Shown: positions 33,747 through 42,109, counted from the stretch's first letter. The stretch: DNA of 58,678 nucleotides from an uncultured Gemmatimonadota bacterium (GCA_902805735.1 CADCTW010000080.1:1-58678), one strand, 5' to 3'. Made by a program: numbers and translations. The notes: generated by a model from the sequence alone, not told the origin.

Positions 33747-34565
33747 ATGAGCGAGACGCTGAAGGAAACGGTGCGGGAGAAGTATGGCCAGGCCGCGCTG
33801 CGCGTGGTGGCTGGCGAGGGCAACTCGTGCTGCGGGGGCGCGTCGTCGTTCGGCGGATGCGACCCCATCACCTCCAACCTGTACGGCGCGGCGGAGACGG
33901 CGGTGCTCCCGCAGGAGGCGGTGCTCGCGTCGCTGGGGTGCGGCAACCCCACCGCGCTGGCCGAGCTGCACGAGGGCGAGACGGTGCTGGACCTGGGCTC
34001 CGGCGGCGGCATCGACGTGCTCCTTTCCGCGCGGCGCGTGGGGCCCGGCGGCAAGGCGTACGGGCTGGACATGACGGACGAGATGCTGGAGCTCGCCCGC
34101 GAGAACCAGCGCAAGGCCGCCGTCTACAACGCCGAGTTCCTGCGCGGCGAGATCGAGAACATCCCCCTCCCCGACGCCACGGTGGACGTGGTGATCTCCA
34201 ACTGCGTCATCAACCTCTCGGGCGACAAGCCGCGCGTGCTGCGCGAGGCCTTTCGCGTGCTGAAGCCGGGCGGGCGCTTCGCCGTGTCCGACGTGGTGGT
34301 GCGCGGCGAGGTGCCGGACGAGGTGCGGCGCAGCATGGAGCTTTGGATCGGGTGCGTGGCCGGCGCGCTGGAGGAGAGCGAGTTCCTGCGCCTTCTCGCG
34401 GAGGTGGGCTTCGAGGACGCCTCCATCGAGCCCACCCGCGCCTACTCGGCCGAGGACGCGCGCACCTTCCTGGAGGGCGCCGGCATCGACGCCGACGCCG
34501 TGGCCCCCCAGATCGGCGACCGCTTCATGGGCGCCTTCGTCCGCGCCCGCAAGCCCGCCCGCTGA
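33747..34565 (+). CDS. arsM: Arsenite S-adenosylmethyltransferase
   Basis: A 272-residue enzyme that methylates As(III) with SAM. It has the SAM motif [15 protein letters not shown] (about 82-96) and the conserved cysteines C38, C65 (LGCGNP), C153 (SNCVIN) and C203 (IGCVAG) of the ArsM family. The N-terminal CC at 28-29 is also typical of the arsenosugar-associated form. AAGGAGAG lies just upstream of ATG 33747. It is the next gene after arsR, and arsS lies about 3 kb downstream, so methylated or arsenosugar products are the likely outcome. Confidence 0.95.
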   Translation: MSETLKETVREKYGQAALRVVAGEGNSCCGGASSFGGCDPITSNLYGAAETAVLPQEAVLASLGCGNPTALAELHEGETVLDLGSGGGIDVLLSARRVGPGGKAYGLDMTDEMLELARENQRKAAVYNAEFLRGEIENIPLPDATVDVVISNCVINLSGDKPRVLREAFRVLKPGGRFAVSDVVVRGEVPDEVRRSMELWIGCVAGALEESEFLRLLAEVGFEDASIEPTRAYSAEDARTFLEGAGIDADAVAPQIGDRFMGAFVRARKPAR

Positions 34566-34570
34566 CGGAT

Positions 34571-34637
34571 CACGGAGGCACGGGGATGAAGCTCCTCTCT
34601 GTGTCTCTGTGTCTCTGTGCCTCTGTGTCTCTGTGCG
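34571..34637. repeat. Family A palindrome (A14), extended right arm
   Basis: The left arm is short (CACGGAGGCACGGGGATGAA), and the right arm has extra TCTGTGTCTC units. It lies right after the arsM stop. Confidence 0.85.
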
Positions 34638-34674
34638 CCCGGCTGATCCGGCTGTTGCTGGCCCGGCTGTTCCC

Positions 34675-34800
34675 GGCGACTAAAGTCGCGGCAACAGCAG
34701 CACAAAGTCCGCCTTCGCGGACTGGTCGTCCGGGATCAGCCGAGACCATACAGTCCCCGCAGGGGGACTTCGTGCAGTTGTTGCCGCGACTTTAGTCGCC
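34675..34800. repeat. Family D 126-bp cruciform (D2)
   Basis: The closing stem is perfect over 20 bp (GGCGACTAAAGTCGCGGCAA with its exact complement at 34781-34800). Inner hairpins are AGTCCGCCTTCGCGGACT (34706-34723) and AGTCCCCGCAGGGGGACT (34752-34769). Inverted relative to D1. Confidence 0.92.
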
Positions 34801-34846
34801 GCAACGGCCCGCCTATGAACCGCGCCCCTGACCTCGCGACGAGCCC

Positions 34847-35587
34847 GTGCGCTACGCCCTGATCTCGGACATCCACGCCAACCTGCCGGCGCTGAGGGCG
34901 GTGCTGGAGGATGCGGCCGCCCGCCACGCCGGCGGGATCTTTCACCTGGGCGACGTGGTGGGATACGCGCCGTGGCCCAACGAAACGGCGGCGCTCCTGC
35001 GCGCGTCGGGCGTGCAGGGGATCGCGGGGAACTACGACAGCACCGTGGCGGCGGATCACGAGCACTGCGGGTGCAGGTACGAGGACCCGCGCCAGGAAGC
35101 GCTCGCCCACCTCTCGTACGAGTGGACGCGCGCCCACGTCTCCCCCGGAACGAAGCGCTACCTGGCGTCGCTCCCCTTCCGCATGGACTTGCGGCCGCGC
35201 GGCGGGCACGCGCCGGGGCCCAGAGTGGTGCTCGTGCACGGCACCCCCACGCTCAACACGCTCTACTGGACCGAGGACCGCGACGACGCGTTCTGCCTGA
35301 AGATGGCCGGGCACGCGGGCGCCCGGCGGGGCGACGTCGTCTGCTTCGGCCACACCCACAAGCCGTGGCACCGCGAGGTGGAGGGCATCCACTTCCTCAA
35401 CACCGGCTCCGTCGGCCGTCCCAAAGACGGCGACTGGCGCGCCGGATACGTGCTGCTCGACATGGCCGACGCGCCGTCCGTCCAGTTCATCCGCGTGGAG
35501 TACGACCTGGCGGAGGCGATGGAGGGGATTCGCCGCAGCGCACTCCCGGACGACTTCGCCGAGTACCTGGCGGCGGGCGGCAAATAG
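34847..35587 (+). CDS. YfcE-like metallophosphoesterase
   Basis: A 246-residue cytoplasmic calcineurin-like phosphoesterase. Motifs in order are SDIHANLPALRAV, HLGDVVGYAPWPNE, GNYDS, HGTP and CFGHTHKPW, which is the full two-metal site. Families of this type act on cyclic nucleotides or diadenosine polyphosphates; the substrate here is unknown. The start is GTG 34847. It shares no clear operon with arsM because repeats A14 and D2 (about 230 bp) lie between. Confidence 0.9.
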   Translation: MRYALISDIHANLPALRAVLEDAAARHAGGIFHLGDVVGYAPWPNETAALLRASGVQGIAGNYDSTVAADHEHCGCRYEDPRQEALAHLSYEWTRAHVSPGTKRYLASLPFRMDLRPRGGHAPGPRVVLVHGTPTLNTLYWTEDRDDAFCLKMAGHAGARRGDVVCFGHTHKPWHREVEGIHFLNTGSVGRPKDGDWRAGYVLLDMADAPSVQFIRVEYDLAEAMEGIRRSALPDDFAEYLAAGGK

Positions 35588-35623
35588 AAAGAGGCAATCT
35601 CCCGCGGAGCACGTAAAGCCCTT

Positions 35624-35654
35624 CTCCTCTGTGTCTCTGTGCCTCTGTGTGAGA
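35624..35654 (-). repeat. Family A half-element (A15)
   Basis: A right arm only on the plus strand (CTCTGTGTCTCTGTGCCTCT then GTGTGAG). The flanks GCAATCTC (35593-35600) and GAGATTGC (35652-35659) are inverted copies of each other. Confidence 0.75.
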
Positions 35655-35748
35655 TTGCAGTTCCCCGGCACTTGTCGGGCGCGCCGGGTGTAGGTACGAT
35701 TGGCGTCCGTGAAAAACGGCCGAACCCCTCCAAACGGATCGTACAAGG

Positions 35749-37554
35749 ATGTTTTCGTCGTCCATCACCGCCGAAGAGCTGCGGTCCAGGTACCTGAATT
35801 TCTTCCGGGAGCGCGATCACGCCGTGATCCCGAGCGCTTCCTTGATCCCCGAGAACGATCCCAGCGTCCTCTTCACCACCGCCGGGATGCATCCGCTGAC
35901 GCCCTACCTGCTGGGGCGCCCGCACCCCGCCGGCAAGCGCCTGGTGGACGCGCAGAAGTGCATCCGCACCACCGACATCGACGAAGTGGGGGACGAGTCG
36001 CACCTCACCTTCTTCGAGATGCTGGGGAACTGGTCGTTGGGCGACTACTTCAAAAAGGACTCGATCAACTGGAGCTGGGAGTTCCTCACCGGCGCCGAGT
36101 GGCTGGGGATCGACCCGGACCGCATCTACGTGACCGTGTTCGCCGGCGACGAGAACGCCCCGCGCGACGAGGAAGCCGCGCGCATCTGGCGCGAGCTGGG
36201 GATGCCGGAGGAGCGCATCAACTACCTTGAAGCCGAGCACAACTGGTGGGCCGCCGGCGACGAGGGCCCCTGCGGGCCGGACACGGAGATCTTCGTGGAC
36301 CTCACGGGGAAGCCGTGCAAGGGCGAGGAGACGTGCGTGGCCGGCGTCTGCAAGTGCGGGCGCTTCTTCGAGGTGTGGAACAACGTCTTCATGGAGTACA
36401 ACCGCACCGCCGGCACCCTGGAGCGCCTCCCCGCGCAGAACGTGGACACGGGGATGGGGCTGGAGCGCACGCTGGCCGTGCTCAACGGCGTGGCCACCGT
36501 GTACGAGACCTCGGCGTTCCAGCCGCTGATCCAGGCGCTGGCCGCCGTCTCGGCGCACAGCTACGAGGCGATCACGGCGGACCCCAAGCTCACGCGCGCC
36601 ATGCGCGTGGTGAGCGACCACCTGCGCGCCTCCGTGTTCATCCTGGGCGACACGCGCACCGTCACCCCCTCCAACCAGGGCGCGGGGTACGTGCTGCGCC
36701 GCCTGATCCGCCGCGCCATCCGCTTCTGCGAGCCGCTGGGGATCGAGCCGGCGGCGTGGGCGGCCGCGGCGCGGCAGGTGATCGACCAGTACGGCGACGC
36801 CTACCCCGAGCTGCGCGAGAACGCGGAGCGCATCCACCACGAGCTGGGGCTGGAGCGCGAGCGCTTCGGCAAGACGCTGGGCAAGGGCACGCAGCTCCTT
36901 CTGCAGGAGATCGAGCGGCTGCGCGCGTCCAACGCCGATGCGCTCCCGGGCGAGATCGCCTTCCGCCTCTACGACACCTACGGCTTCCCCATCGAGTTCA
37001 CGCAGGAGCTGGCGGGCGAGCACGGGCTGAGCGTGGACCTGGACGAGTTCCAGCGCCGCTTCGGCGAGCACCGCGAGCGCTCCAAGTCGGACTCCGCCAA
37101 GAGCGGCCTGGCGGACCGCAGCGAGGCGAGCGTGCGCTACCACACGGCCACGCACCTGCTGCACGCGGCGCTCAAGAAGGTGCTGGGGGACCACGTGCAG
37201 CAGAAGGGCTCCAACATCACGGCCGAGCGGATGCGCTTCGACTTCGCGCACCTGAAGCCCATGTCGCCGGAGGAGATCCAGGAGACGGAGCGGCTGGTGC
37301 AGGACGCCATCGACCGCGGCCTGCCGGTGACCAGCGAGGTGATGAAGTACCCGGACGCCAGGGCCAGCGGCGCCATCGGCCTGTTCGAGGACCGCTACGG
37401 CAACGACGTGTCCGTGTACACCATCGGCGACTTCTCCAAGGAAGTGTGCGCCGGCCCGCACGTGTCCAACACCAGCGAGATCGGCCGCTTCAAGATCGAG
37501 AAGGAGCAGTCGAGCTCGGCCGGGGTGCGGCGGATCAGGGCCGTGATCTCGTAA
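35749..37554 (+). CDS. alaS: Alanyl-tRNA synthetase, compact form
   Basis: A 601-residue AlaRS, about 270 residues shorter than the usual bacterial enzyme. The class II catalytic core (about 1-250: FTTAGMHPLTPYLLG, CIRTTDIDEVGDESHLTFFE, GPCGPDTEIF, DTGMGLERTLAV) and tRNA-recognition domain are present, and the editing domain keeps HTATHLLH and CAGPHV. The beta-barrel linker between residues 445 and 465 is nearly absent and the C-Ala and DHHA1 region is missing. It must still charge and edit tRNA-Ala. A second full-length alaS elsewhere cannot be excluded. The start is ATG 35749 with AAGG upstream. Confidence 0.93.
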   Translation: MFSSSITAEELRSRYLNFFRERDHAVIPSASLIPENDPSVLFTTAGMHPLTPYLLGRPHPAGKRLVDAQKCIRTTDIDEVGDESHLTFFEMLGNWSLGDYFKKDSINWSWEFLTGAEWLGIDPDRIYVTVFAGDENAPRDEEAARIWRELGMPEERINYLEAEHNWWAAGDEGPCGPDTEIFVDLTGKPCKGEETCVAGVCKCGRFFEVWNNVFMEYNRTAGTLERLPAQNVDTGMGLERTLAVLNGVATVYETSAFQPLIQALAAVSAHSYEAITADPKLTRAMRVVSDHLRASVFILGDTRTVTPSNQGAGYVLRRLIRRAIRFCEPLGIEPAAWAAAARQVIDQYGDAYPELRENAERIHHELGLERERFGKTLGKGTQLLLQEIERLRASNADALPGEIAFRLYDTYGFPIEFTQELAGEHGLSVDLDEFQRRFGEHRERSKSDSAKSGLADRSEASVRYHTATHLLHAALKKVLGDHVQQKGSNITAERMRFDFAHLKPMSPEEIQETERLVQDAIDRGLPVTSEVMKYPDARASGAIGLFEDRYGNDVSVYTIGDFSKEVCAGPHVSNTSEIGRFKIEKEQSSSAGVRRIRAVIS

Positions 37555-37561
37555 AAGCGGG

Positions 37562-37625
37562 GCTCACACAGAGACACAGAGGCCAGAGACGACTTCATCT
37601 CTGTGCCTCTGTGTCTCTGTGTGAG
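37562..37625. repeat. Family A full palindrome (A16)
   Basis: Full hairpin between the convergent alaS and arsS genes; the loop is ACGACTTCATC, a little altered. Confidence 0.92.
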
Positions 37626-37626
37626 A

Positions 37627-38673
37627 TCAGGCCGTGGCGCCCCCGCAGCTGGACCCGGCGCCGGCGGTGCACCCGAAGCAGTGCGGGCCCAGCACGATCT
37701 CGCGGGCGGCGAGGGCGTCCAGGTCGAAGTCGAAGATGGTGCGCGGGACCCCGGGGTGCACGGGGAGGTCGAGCATCTGGTTGAAGTCGCAGTCGTACAG
37801 CGTGCCGTCGTAGCCCACGGACAGGGTGCTGCGGCACATCACGCCCCGCGCGGCGGCGGGGTTGAAGGCGGTCACCAGGCGCTCCATGTACTCGTCGAGC
37901 GCGCCGCGCTCCTCCAGGAATTCCAGGAAGCGTGAGACGGGCATGTTGGTGATGGTGTACAGCGAGCTGAACCGGATGCCGTACAGCCGCGCCATCTGCC
38001 GCTTCCACTCCGCCTCCAGCGTCCCCTGGTTGCCAGGGAGAAAGGTCCCCACGGGATTCGTCACCAGGTCCAGCAGGAGGCCGGTGCCCTCCTGCCCGTA
38101 CCCCAGCTCGTTGAGCCGCCGCAGCGCCGCGATGGACTGCTCGAAGACGCCGTCGCCGCGCTGCGTGTCCGTCCCCTGCTGGCGGAAGTGGGGGAGGGAG
38201 GCCACTACGTGCACCCGGTGCTCGGCGAAGAACTCGGGGAGGTAGCGGTAGTTGGGGAGCTGGGTGATGGTCAGGTTGCACCGGTCCATCACGTGCTTGC
38301 CGGCCGCGGCCGCACGCTGCACGATCTCGCGCCACCGCTTGTGCAGCTCCGGCGCGCCCCCGGTGATGTCCAGCGTGGGGATGGCGGTGCCCTCGATGAC
38401 CTCCAGGCAGCGGTCCACCACCGCGTCGCTCATCATCTCGGTGCGGTCCGGCCCCGCGTCCACGTGGCAGTGGCGGCAGGTCTGGTTGCACTTGCGCCCC
38501 ACGTTGATCTGGAAGACGTCGATCCCCGTGGCGCGCAGCGGGAACAGCCCCGCCCCCCCCAGCGCCTCCTCGAACGCCTGCGTCACCGGCACGCCCGCCA
38601 GCACCTGCTTCTGGCGGCGGGTGGAGGCCAGCTCGGCCTGTCGCTTCTGGAGAGTCGGGAGAACGCGGGACAT
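37627..38673 (-). CDS. arsS: Arsenosugar biosynthesis radical SAM protein
   Basis: A 348-residue radical SAM enzyme of the ArsS type. The FeS cysteines are C62, C66 and C69 (KCNQTCRHCH), and a C-terminal Cys cluster (HCFGCTAGAGSSCGG) marks an extra site. ArsS is thought to attach the 5'-deoxyadenosyl group of SAM to dimethylarsinite on the way to arsenosugars. It pairs with the peroxidase-like gene 26 bp upstream. arsM on the other strand 3-4 kb away would provide the methylated substrate. Confidence 0.92.
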   Translation of the reverse strand: MSRVLPTLQKRQAELASTRRQKQVLAGVPVTQAFEEALGGAGLFPLRATGIDVFQINVGRKCNQTCRHCHVDAGPDRTEMMSDAVVDRCLEVIEGTAIPTLDITGGAPELHKRWREIVQRAAAAGKHVMDRCNLTITQLPNYRYLPEFFAEHRVHVVASLPHFRQQGTDTQRGDGVFEQSIAALRRLNELGYGQEGTGLLLDLVTNPVGTFLPGNQGTLEAEWKRQMARLYGIRFSSLYTITNMPVSRFLEFLEERGALDEYMERLVTAFNPAAARGVMCRSTLSVGYDGTLYDCDFNQMLDLPVHPGVPRTIFDFDLDALAAREIVLGPHCFGCTAGAGSSCGGATA

Positions 38674-38699
38674 CGGTTCCAAGTGCTCGAGTGCGTCGC

Positions 38700-39044
38700 T
38701 TACATTCCAAGCCGTTCGGCGTGGTTGCGCATCTGCAGGCCGTGCACCAGCGACGCGCCGCCGCGGATGGCGGCGGCTACGTGCAGGGCCTCGGTCATCT
38801 GCTCCGTGTCCGCGCCCTTTTGCAGGCAGTCGCCCGTGTAGGCGTCGATGCAGTACGGGCACTGCACCGCGTGCGCCACTGCGAGGGCGATCAGCGACTT
38901 CTCGCGCTGCGTGAGAGCTCCCTCCGCGAAAACCGCGTTGTACCACCCAAAGAATTTCTCCGCCAGTTCCGGCGCGTCCTTGCCGATCTCGGGAAAGCGG
39001 GCAAGGTCGTGCGCGTCATAGTACCCGGGTGCGTGCATATGCAT
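38700..39044 (-). CDS. Arsenosugar-associated carboxymuconolactone decarboxylase-like protein
   Basis: A 114-residue AhpD/CMD-fold protein with the CPYC redox pair at C62 and C65 followed by IDAYTGDCLQKGA and the helix GGASLVHGLQMRNHAE. This family neighbours ArsS in many genomes and is called the arsenosugar biosynthesis-associated peroxidase-like protein. It may reduce an arsenic or sulfur intermediate. ATG 39044 is chosen; ATG 39038 is also possible. A family A half-element ends about ten bases before it. Confidence 0.9.
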   Translation of the reverse strand: MHMHAPGYYDAHDLARFPEIGKDAPELAEKFFGWYNAVFAEGALTQREKSLIALAVAHAVQCPYCIDAYTGDCLQKGADTEQMTEALHVAAAIRGGASLVHGLQMRNHAERLGM

Positions 39045-39054
39045 GTCTCGTCTC

Positions 39055-39082
39055 TCTCTCTGTCTCTGTGTCTCTGTGTGAG
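39055..39082 (-). repeat. Family A half-element (A17) before the CMD-like gene
   Basis: In the minus sense CTCACACAGAGACACAGAGA then CAGAGAGAGAGACGAGAC and ATG. It fills most of the 46-bp spacer from the DUF2721 stop. Confidence 0.85.
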
Positions 39083-39090
39083 GCCGCCGT

Positions 39091-39573
39091 TCAGCGCAGG
39101 CGCGCGCGGGCCTCGCGGGTACGCACCTGCAAGGCATCGACCGCGATGCGCGTCTCGCGCACGAGCACCAGGGTGCCCATGACCAGCGCGCCTACGGCGA
39201 CCACCCCCGTTCCCAGCGCGATCACCTCCATGGGGCGCGACAGCACGCCCGGTGCGCGGGGCGCCAGCACGGCGCCGATCAGCGACAGGAAGGCGGAAAG
39301 CGCGAAGCCGCCCAGCGCCACGTAGAAGTAGCGGAGGGCGTGGAGCAGCAGGAGCGTCCGCCGTTCCACGGAGGCCAGCTCGCGCACCTCCCCGTCCGGG
39401 GTGGGGCGTCCCTCGCTCGCGGCGCGCTCCATCTCGCCCGTCAGCAGGCGGGTGCGGTCCACGGCGCGGGCCAGGCGGTTGGCGGTGCTCAGGATGAGCA
39501 CGGAGCAGGCGTTGGTGAGCACCGCCGGCGCGGCGATCAGCGACAGCGCGCCGAAGGGGTTGGGCGCCTGCAC
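39091..39573 (-). CDS. DUF2721 membrane protein
   Basis: A 160-residue membrane protein of the DUF2721 family. Helices lie at about 8-28, 74-95 and 112-138, with the family motif ILSTANRLARAVDRTRLL at the first loop. Function is unknown. The start is GTG 39573, five bases after the TGA of the DUF1499 gene, so the two are coupled. Confidence 0.85.
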   Translation of the reverse strand: MQAPNPFGALSLIAAPAVLTNACSVLILSTANRLARAVDRTRLLTGEMERAASEGRPTPDGEVRELASVERRTLLLLHALRYFYVALGGFALSAFLSLIGAVLAPRAPGVLSRPMEVIALGTGVVAVGALVMGTLVLVRETRIAVDALQVRTREARARLR

Positions 39574-39577
39574 CGGC

Positions 39578-40345
39578 TCAGCCCGCGCCGTTCAGCCGGC
39601 GCACGTAGGCGCGGATGCGCTCGGCGTTGGCGCCCACGTCGCTCTTGCCCACGCGCGAGATGGAGCGCACGTCGACCCGCGCGATCCCCGACGCGGGCGC
39701 CACGCGGATCACCACGTCGTCCCTGAAGCCCCACCACCCCGTGGTCGCGGTGGCCTCGATGCGCCCCTCGTCGCGCTCGGCGGCCACGATCTCCCACCCC
39801 ATGTCGCGCGCGGCGCGCAGGGCGTGGCCGTACGCGGAGTCCGGGGTCATGGCGAGCATCACGGGCTTCACGTCCGGATACGCCGCCTGCTGCTGCCGGG
39901 CGATGGAGTCGCCCTCGTACGCGGGCGGGTTGGTGGCGCCGGTCTCCTCGCGCAGCGGCAGCGTGGCGATCAGCGGCGGCGGGTTGCGCGTGTCGGTGCT
40001 GATGTCGTGGATGGGCGGCACCGTCCTGGCCTTCTGCAGGAAGCTCCACGGCACGTAAAAGGTCCCCGCCGCGATCCCCAGGGCCAGCACGGAGGGGAGC
40101 ACGCCGCGCCTGCGCCCCCTCACAAGCACCAGCGCCACCATGGCGAACAGCGCCGCCAGCACGGCCAGGTACGCCCCGTATCGCATCAGCGAGAACCCGG
40201 TGCGGAAGTGCCACACCCCCATCCGCGTCCCCGGCCCGGCGAGGAGCACCATGAGTGCGGCCACGATGGCCATCCCCAGCGCCACCCCCGCCATGGGGTT
40301 GCGTCGCAGCGTGGGGCGGTCGTTGATCAGGTCGGAGTCGCGCAT
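39578..40345 (-). CDS. DUF1499 domain membrane protein
   Basis: A 255-residue protein. Three hydrophobic helices (about 19-38, 50-72 and 78-97) precede a soluble DUF1499 domain (about 115-250) with PPIHDISTDTRNPPPL and ATATTGWWGFRDDVVIRV. The family's role is unknown. ATG 40345 is used; an upstream extension would not be hydrophobic. It is cotranscribed with DUF2721. Confidence 0.87.
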   Translation of the reverse strand: MRDSDLINDRPTLRRNPMAGVALGMAIVAALMVLLAGPGTRMGVWHFRTGFSLMRYGAYLAVLAALFAMVALVLVRGRRRGVLPSVLALGIAAGTFYVPWSFLQKARTVPPIHDISTDTRNPPPLIATLPLREETGATNPPAYEGDSIARQQQAAYPDVKPVMLAMTPDSAYGHALRAARDMGWEIVAAERDEGRIEATATTGWWGFRDDVVIRVAPASGIARVDVRSISRVGKSDVGANAERIRAYVRRLNGAG

Positions 40346-40401
40346 GGGGACGGGGATGTGAGAGGATCGATGTGAGAACGCTTCGGGTGCGGTGCGTGGC
40401 G

Positions 40402-40637
40402 AGAGGGGGCCCTCACCCCCCCGACCCCCGCTCTCCCGATAACGGGAGAGGGGGGCGCACCCGCGGTGCCTGCCGGGTGGTCTGCTTCGGCGCGCCGGCG
40501 GTGCCCCGGGAACAGCGGCTCGCGGCACGGGCGTTCCTACGCCGCCGGTGCGCCGAACCCCCACCACCGCGCCGACACCGAAGATGCGCCCCCTCTCCCG
40601 TTATCGGGAGAGGGGGTCGGGGGGTGAGGGCCCTCTC
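40402..40637. repeat. Family C MITE-like element, copy 4 (best preserved)
   Basis: The ends are inverted copies of each other: GAGGGCCCTCACC-type termini, and hairpins CTCTCCCGATAACGGGAGAG (40431-40450) and CTCTCCCGTTATCGGGAGAG (40593-40612). About 140 bp of non-coding core between includes ACCGAAGATGCGCCCCC. The 40346-40693 stretch holds this element and a family B arm and no gene. Confidence 0.93.
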
Positions 40638-40670
40638 GGCGCGCACCAATCCCGACCTCCCCACTTCGTT

Positions 40671-40702
40671 TACCAGGCACTCGGCACCAGGCACTAGGCA
40701 CT
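40671..40702. repeat. Family B right arm (copy 3) overlapping a gene end
   Basis: Four AGGCACN units. The last unit supplies the TAG stop and the codons for Ser-Ala of the TVP38-like gene. Confidence 0.85.
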
Positions 40703-41443
40703 TTTCCTCCTCTGCCGCACCTTCTTCACCACTACCGGCAGCAGCGCCAGCACGCCGAGCAGCGTGAACGAAAGCAGCACGGTGGTGCTGAGCAGGTCGC
40801 GGGCCGAGTGGATGCGCAGGAGCGACTCGCCCAGGTTCACGAAGACGAACGAGCCCGGGAGGATCCCGATGGCCGTGGCCGTCATGAAGGTGCGCGTGCT
40901 GACCGGGGTGAAGGCCGGCACCAGGTTCATCAGCCAGAAGGGGAAGACGGGGACCAGCCGCACGAAGAGGAGGTAGTTGAAGGCGTCCTCCTCGAAGCCG
41001 CGCGCCAGCCGGTTCAGCCGCGGGCCCATCCGCCGCCGCGCCGCGTCCGCGAACAGGTAGCGCGCGGACAGGAAGGCGGCGGTGGCGCCCAGGGTGGCCG
41101 CCACCACCACGATCGCCACCCCCACCCAGCGTCCGAACAGGAACCCCATCGCCAGCGACATCAGCACCCCGCCCGGAACCGAGAGCGCCGTGGCGGCGGC
41201 GTACACCACCAGCGCCCCCACCAGCATCGCCACGAAATGCCGGCTCTTGAAGGCCAGCAGCTCGTCGCGGTGCGCCTTGAGCGTCTCGAAGTCCAGGTAG
41301 CGCGGCCCGTCCAGCGCAAAGAACGCGGCCAGCGCGCCCACGATGGCGGCCGCCAGCGCGATCTTCTTCCACCCCGCCTCGCCCCGCCGCGGCGTCGGGG
41401 CCGCGTCTGGCGGTGCGGGTGCGGCGCTGGGCGAGGTTGGCAT
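40694..41443 (-). CDS. TVP38/TMEM64 family (VTT domain) membrane protein
   Basis: A 249-residue membrane protein of the DedA-like TVP38/TMEM64 group, thought to flip lipids or transport ions. The VTT core FGRWVGVAIVVVAATLG and the re-entrant FVRLVPVFPFWLMNLVPAF are present. Residues 1-22 are low complexity, and the first helix starts at 27. The C-terminal Ser-Ala and stop derive from the family B repeat. A relative, DedA, is encoded at 346. Confidence 0.9.
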   Translation of the reverse strand: MPTSPSAAPAPPDAAPTPRRGEAGWKKIALAAAIVGALAAFFALDGPRYLDFETLKAHRDELLAFKSRHFVAMLVGALVVYAAATALSVPGGVLMSLAMGFLFGRWVGVAIVVVAATLGATAAFLSARYLFADAARRRMGPRLNRLARGFEEDAFNYLLFVRLVPVFPFWLMNLVPAFTPVSTRTFMTATAIGILPGSFVFVNLGESLLRIHSARDLLSTTVLLSFTLLGVLALLPVVVKKVRQRRKSA

Positions 41444-41569
41444 CGAATGGCTCGGCGCGAGGAGGAGTGGCGATCAATGTAGCGTCCGCGCCCCCTGCCG
41501 CCAACGTACGGCACGCTGCTCGCGACTGCCGCCGCGCATCCATTCCTCGTTCCCCGTTCCCCAATCCCC

Positions 41570-42109
41570 ATGTCCACCCCCAGCAGCGACCACCACCACC
41601 GCCTCGCCGACCGCCACGGCCCCGTGCCCGTGGCCGTGGTCACCGTCAGCGACTCGCGCACCCCCGACACCGACACCAACGGCGCCTGGCTCCGCGAGCA
41701 GATCGAGGCCGCCGGCCACACCCCCGCGGGCTACCTGCTGATCCGCGACGAGCCGCTCGAGGTGGAGCGCGCCCTGGATGCGTCGCGGGCGCGGGTGGTG
41801 ATCTTCAACGGAGGCACGGGCATCGCGCCGCGCGACACCACCTTCGACGTGCTCAGCCGCCGCATCGAGCGCCCCATCCCCGGCTTCGGCGAGCTCTTTC
41901 GCATGTTGAGCTGGGAGCAGGTGGGTGCCGCCGCCATGCTCTCCCGCGCCACCGCCGGCGTCGTGGACGGCCGCGTGGTCTTCTCCCTCCCCGGCTCCCA
42001 CGCCGCCGTCCGCCTGGCCTGGGAGCGCCTCATCGCCCCCGAGCTGCGCCACATCGCGTGGCTCGTAGAAGAACAGGGCTCACACAGAGACACAGAGGCA
42101 CAGAGATGA
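41570..42109 (+). CDS. moaB: MoaB/MogA molybdopterin protein with repeat-encoded tail
   Basis: A 179-residue MoaB-type protein of the molybdenum cofactor pathway, which binds molybdopterin and acts in its adenylation step. Conserved loops are [15 protein letters not shown] (about 24-38) and [16 protein letters not shown], then [11 protein letters not shown] in altered form ([11 protein letters not shown]) and [12 protein letters not shown]. The last ten residues ([10 protein letters not shown]) and the TGA are encoded by family A repeat A18. Without them the protein ends near its natural length. It links to the MoeB gene at 1291. Confidence 0.92.
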   Translation: MSTPSSDHHHRLADRHGPVPVAVVTVSDSRTPDTDTNGAWLREQIEAAGHTPAGYLLIRDEPLEVERALDASRARVVIFNGGTGIAPRDTTFDVLSRRIERPIPGFGELFRMLSWEQVGAAAMLSRATAGVVDGRVVFSLPGSHAAVRLAWERLIAPELRHIAWLVEEQGSHRDTEAQR

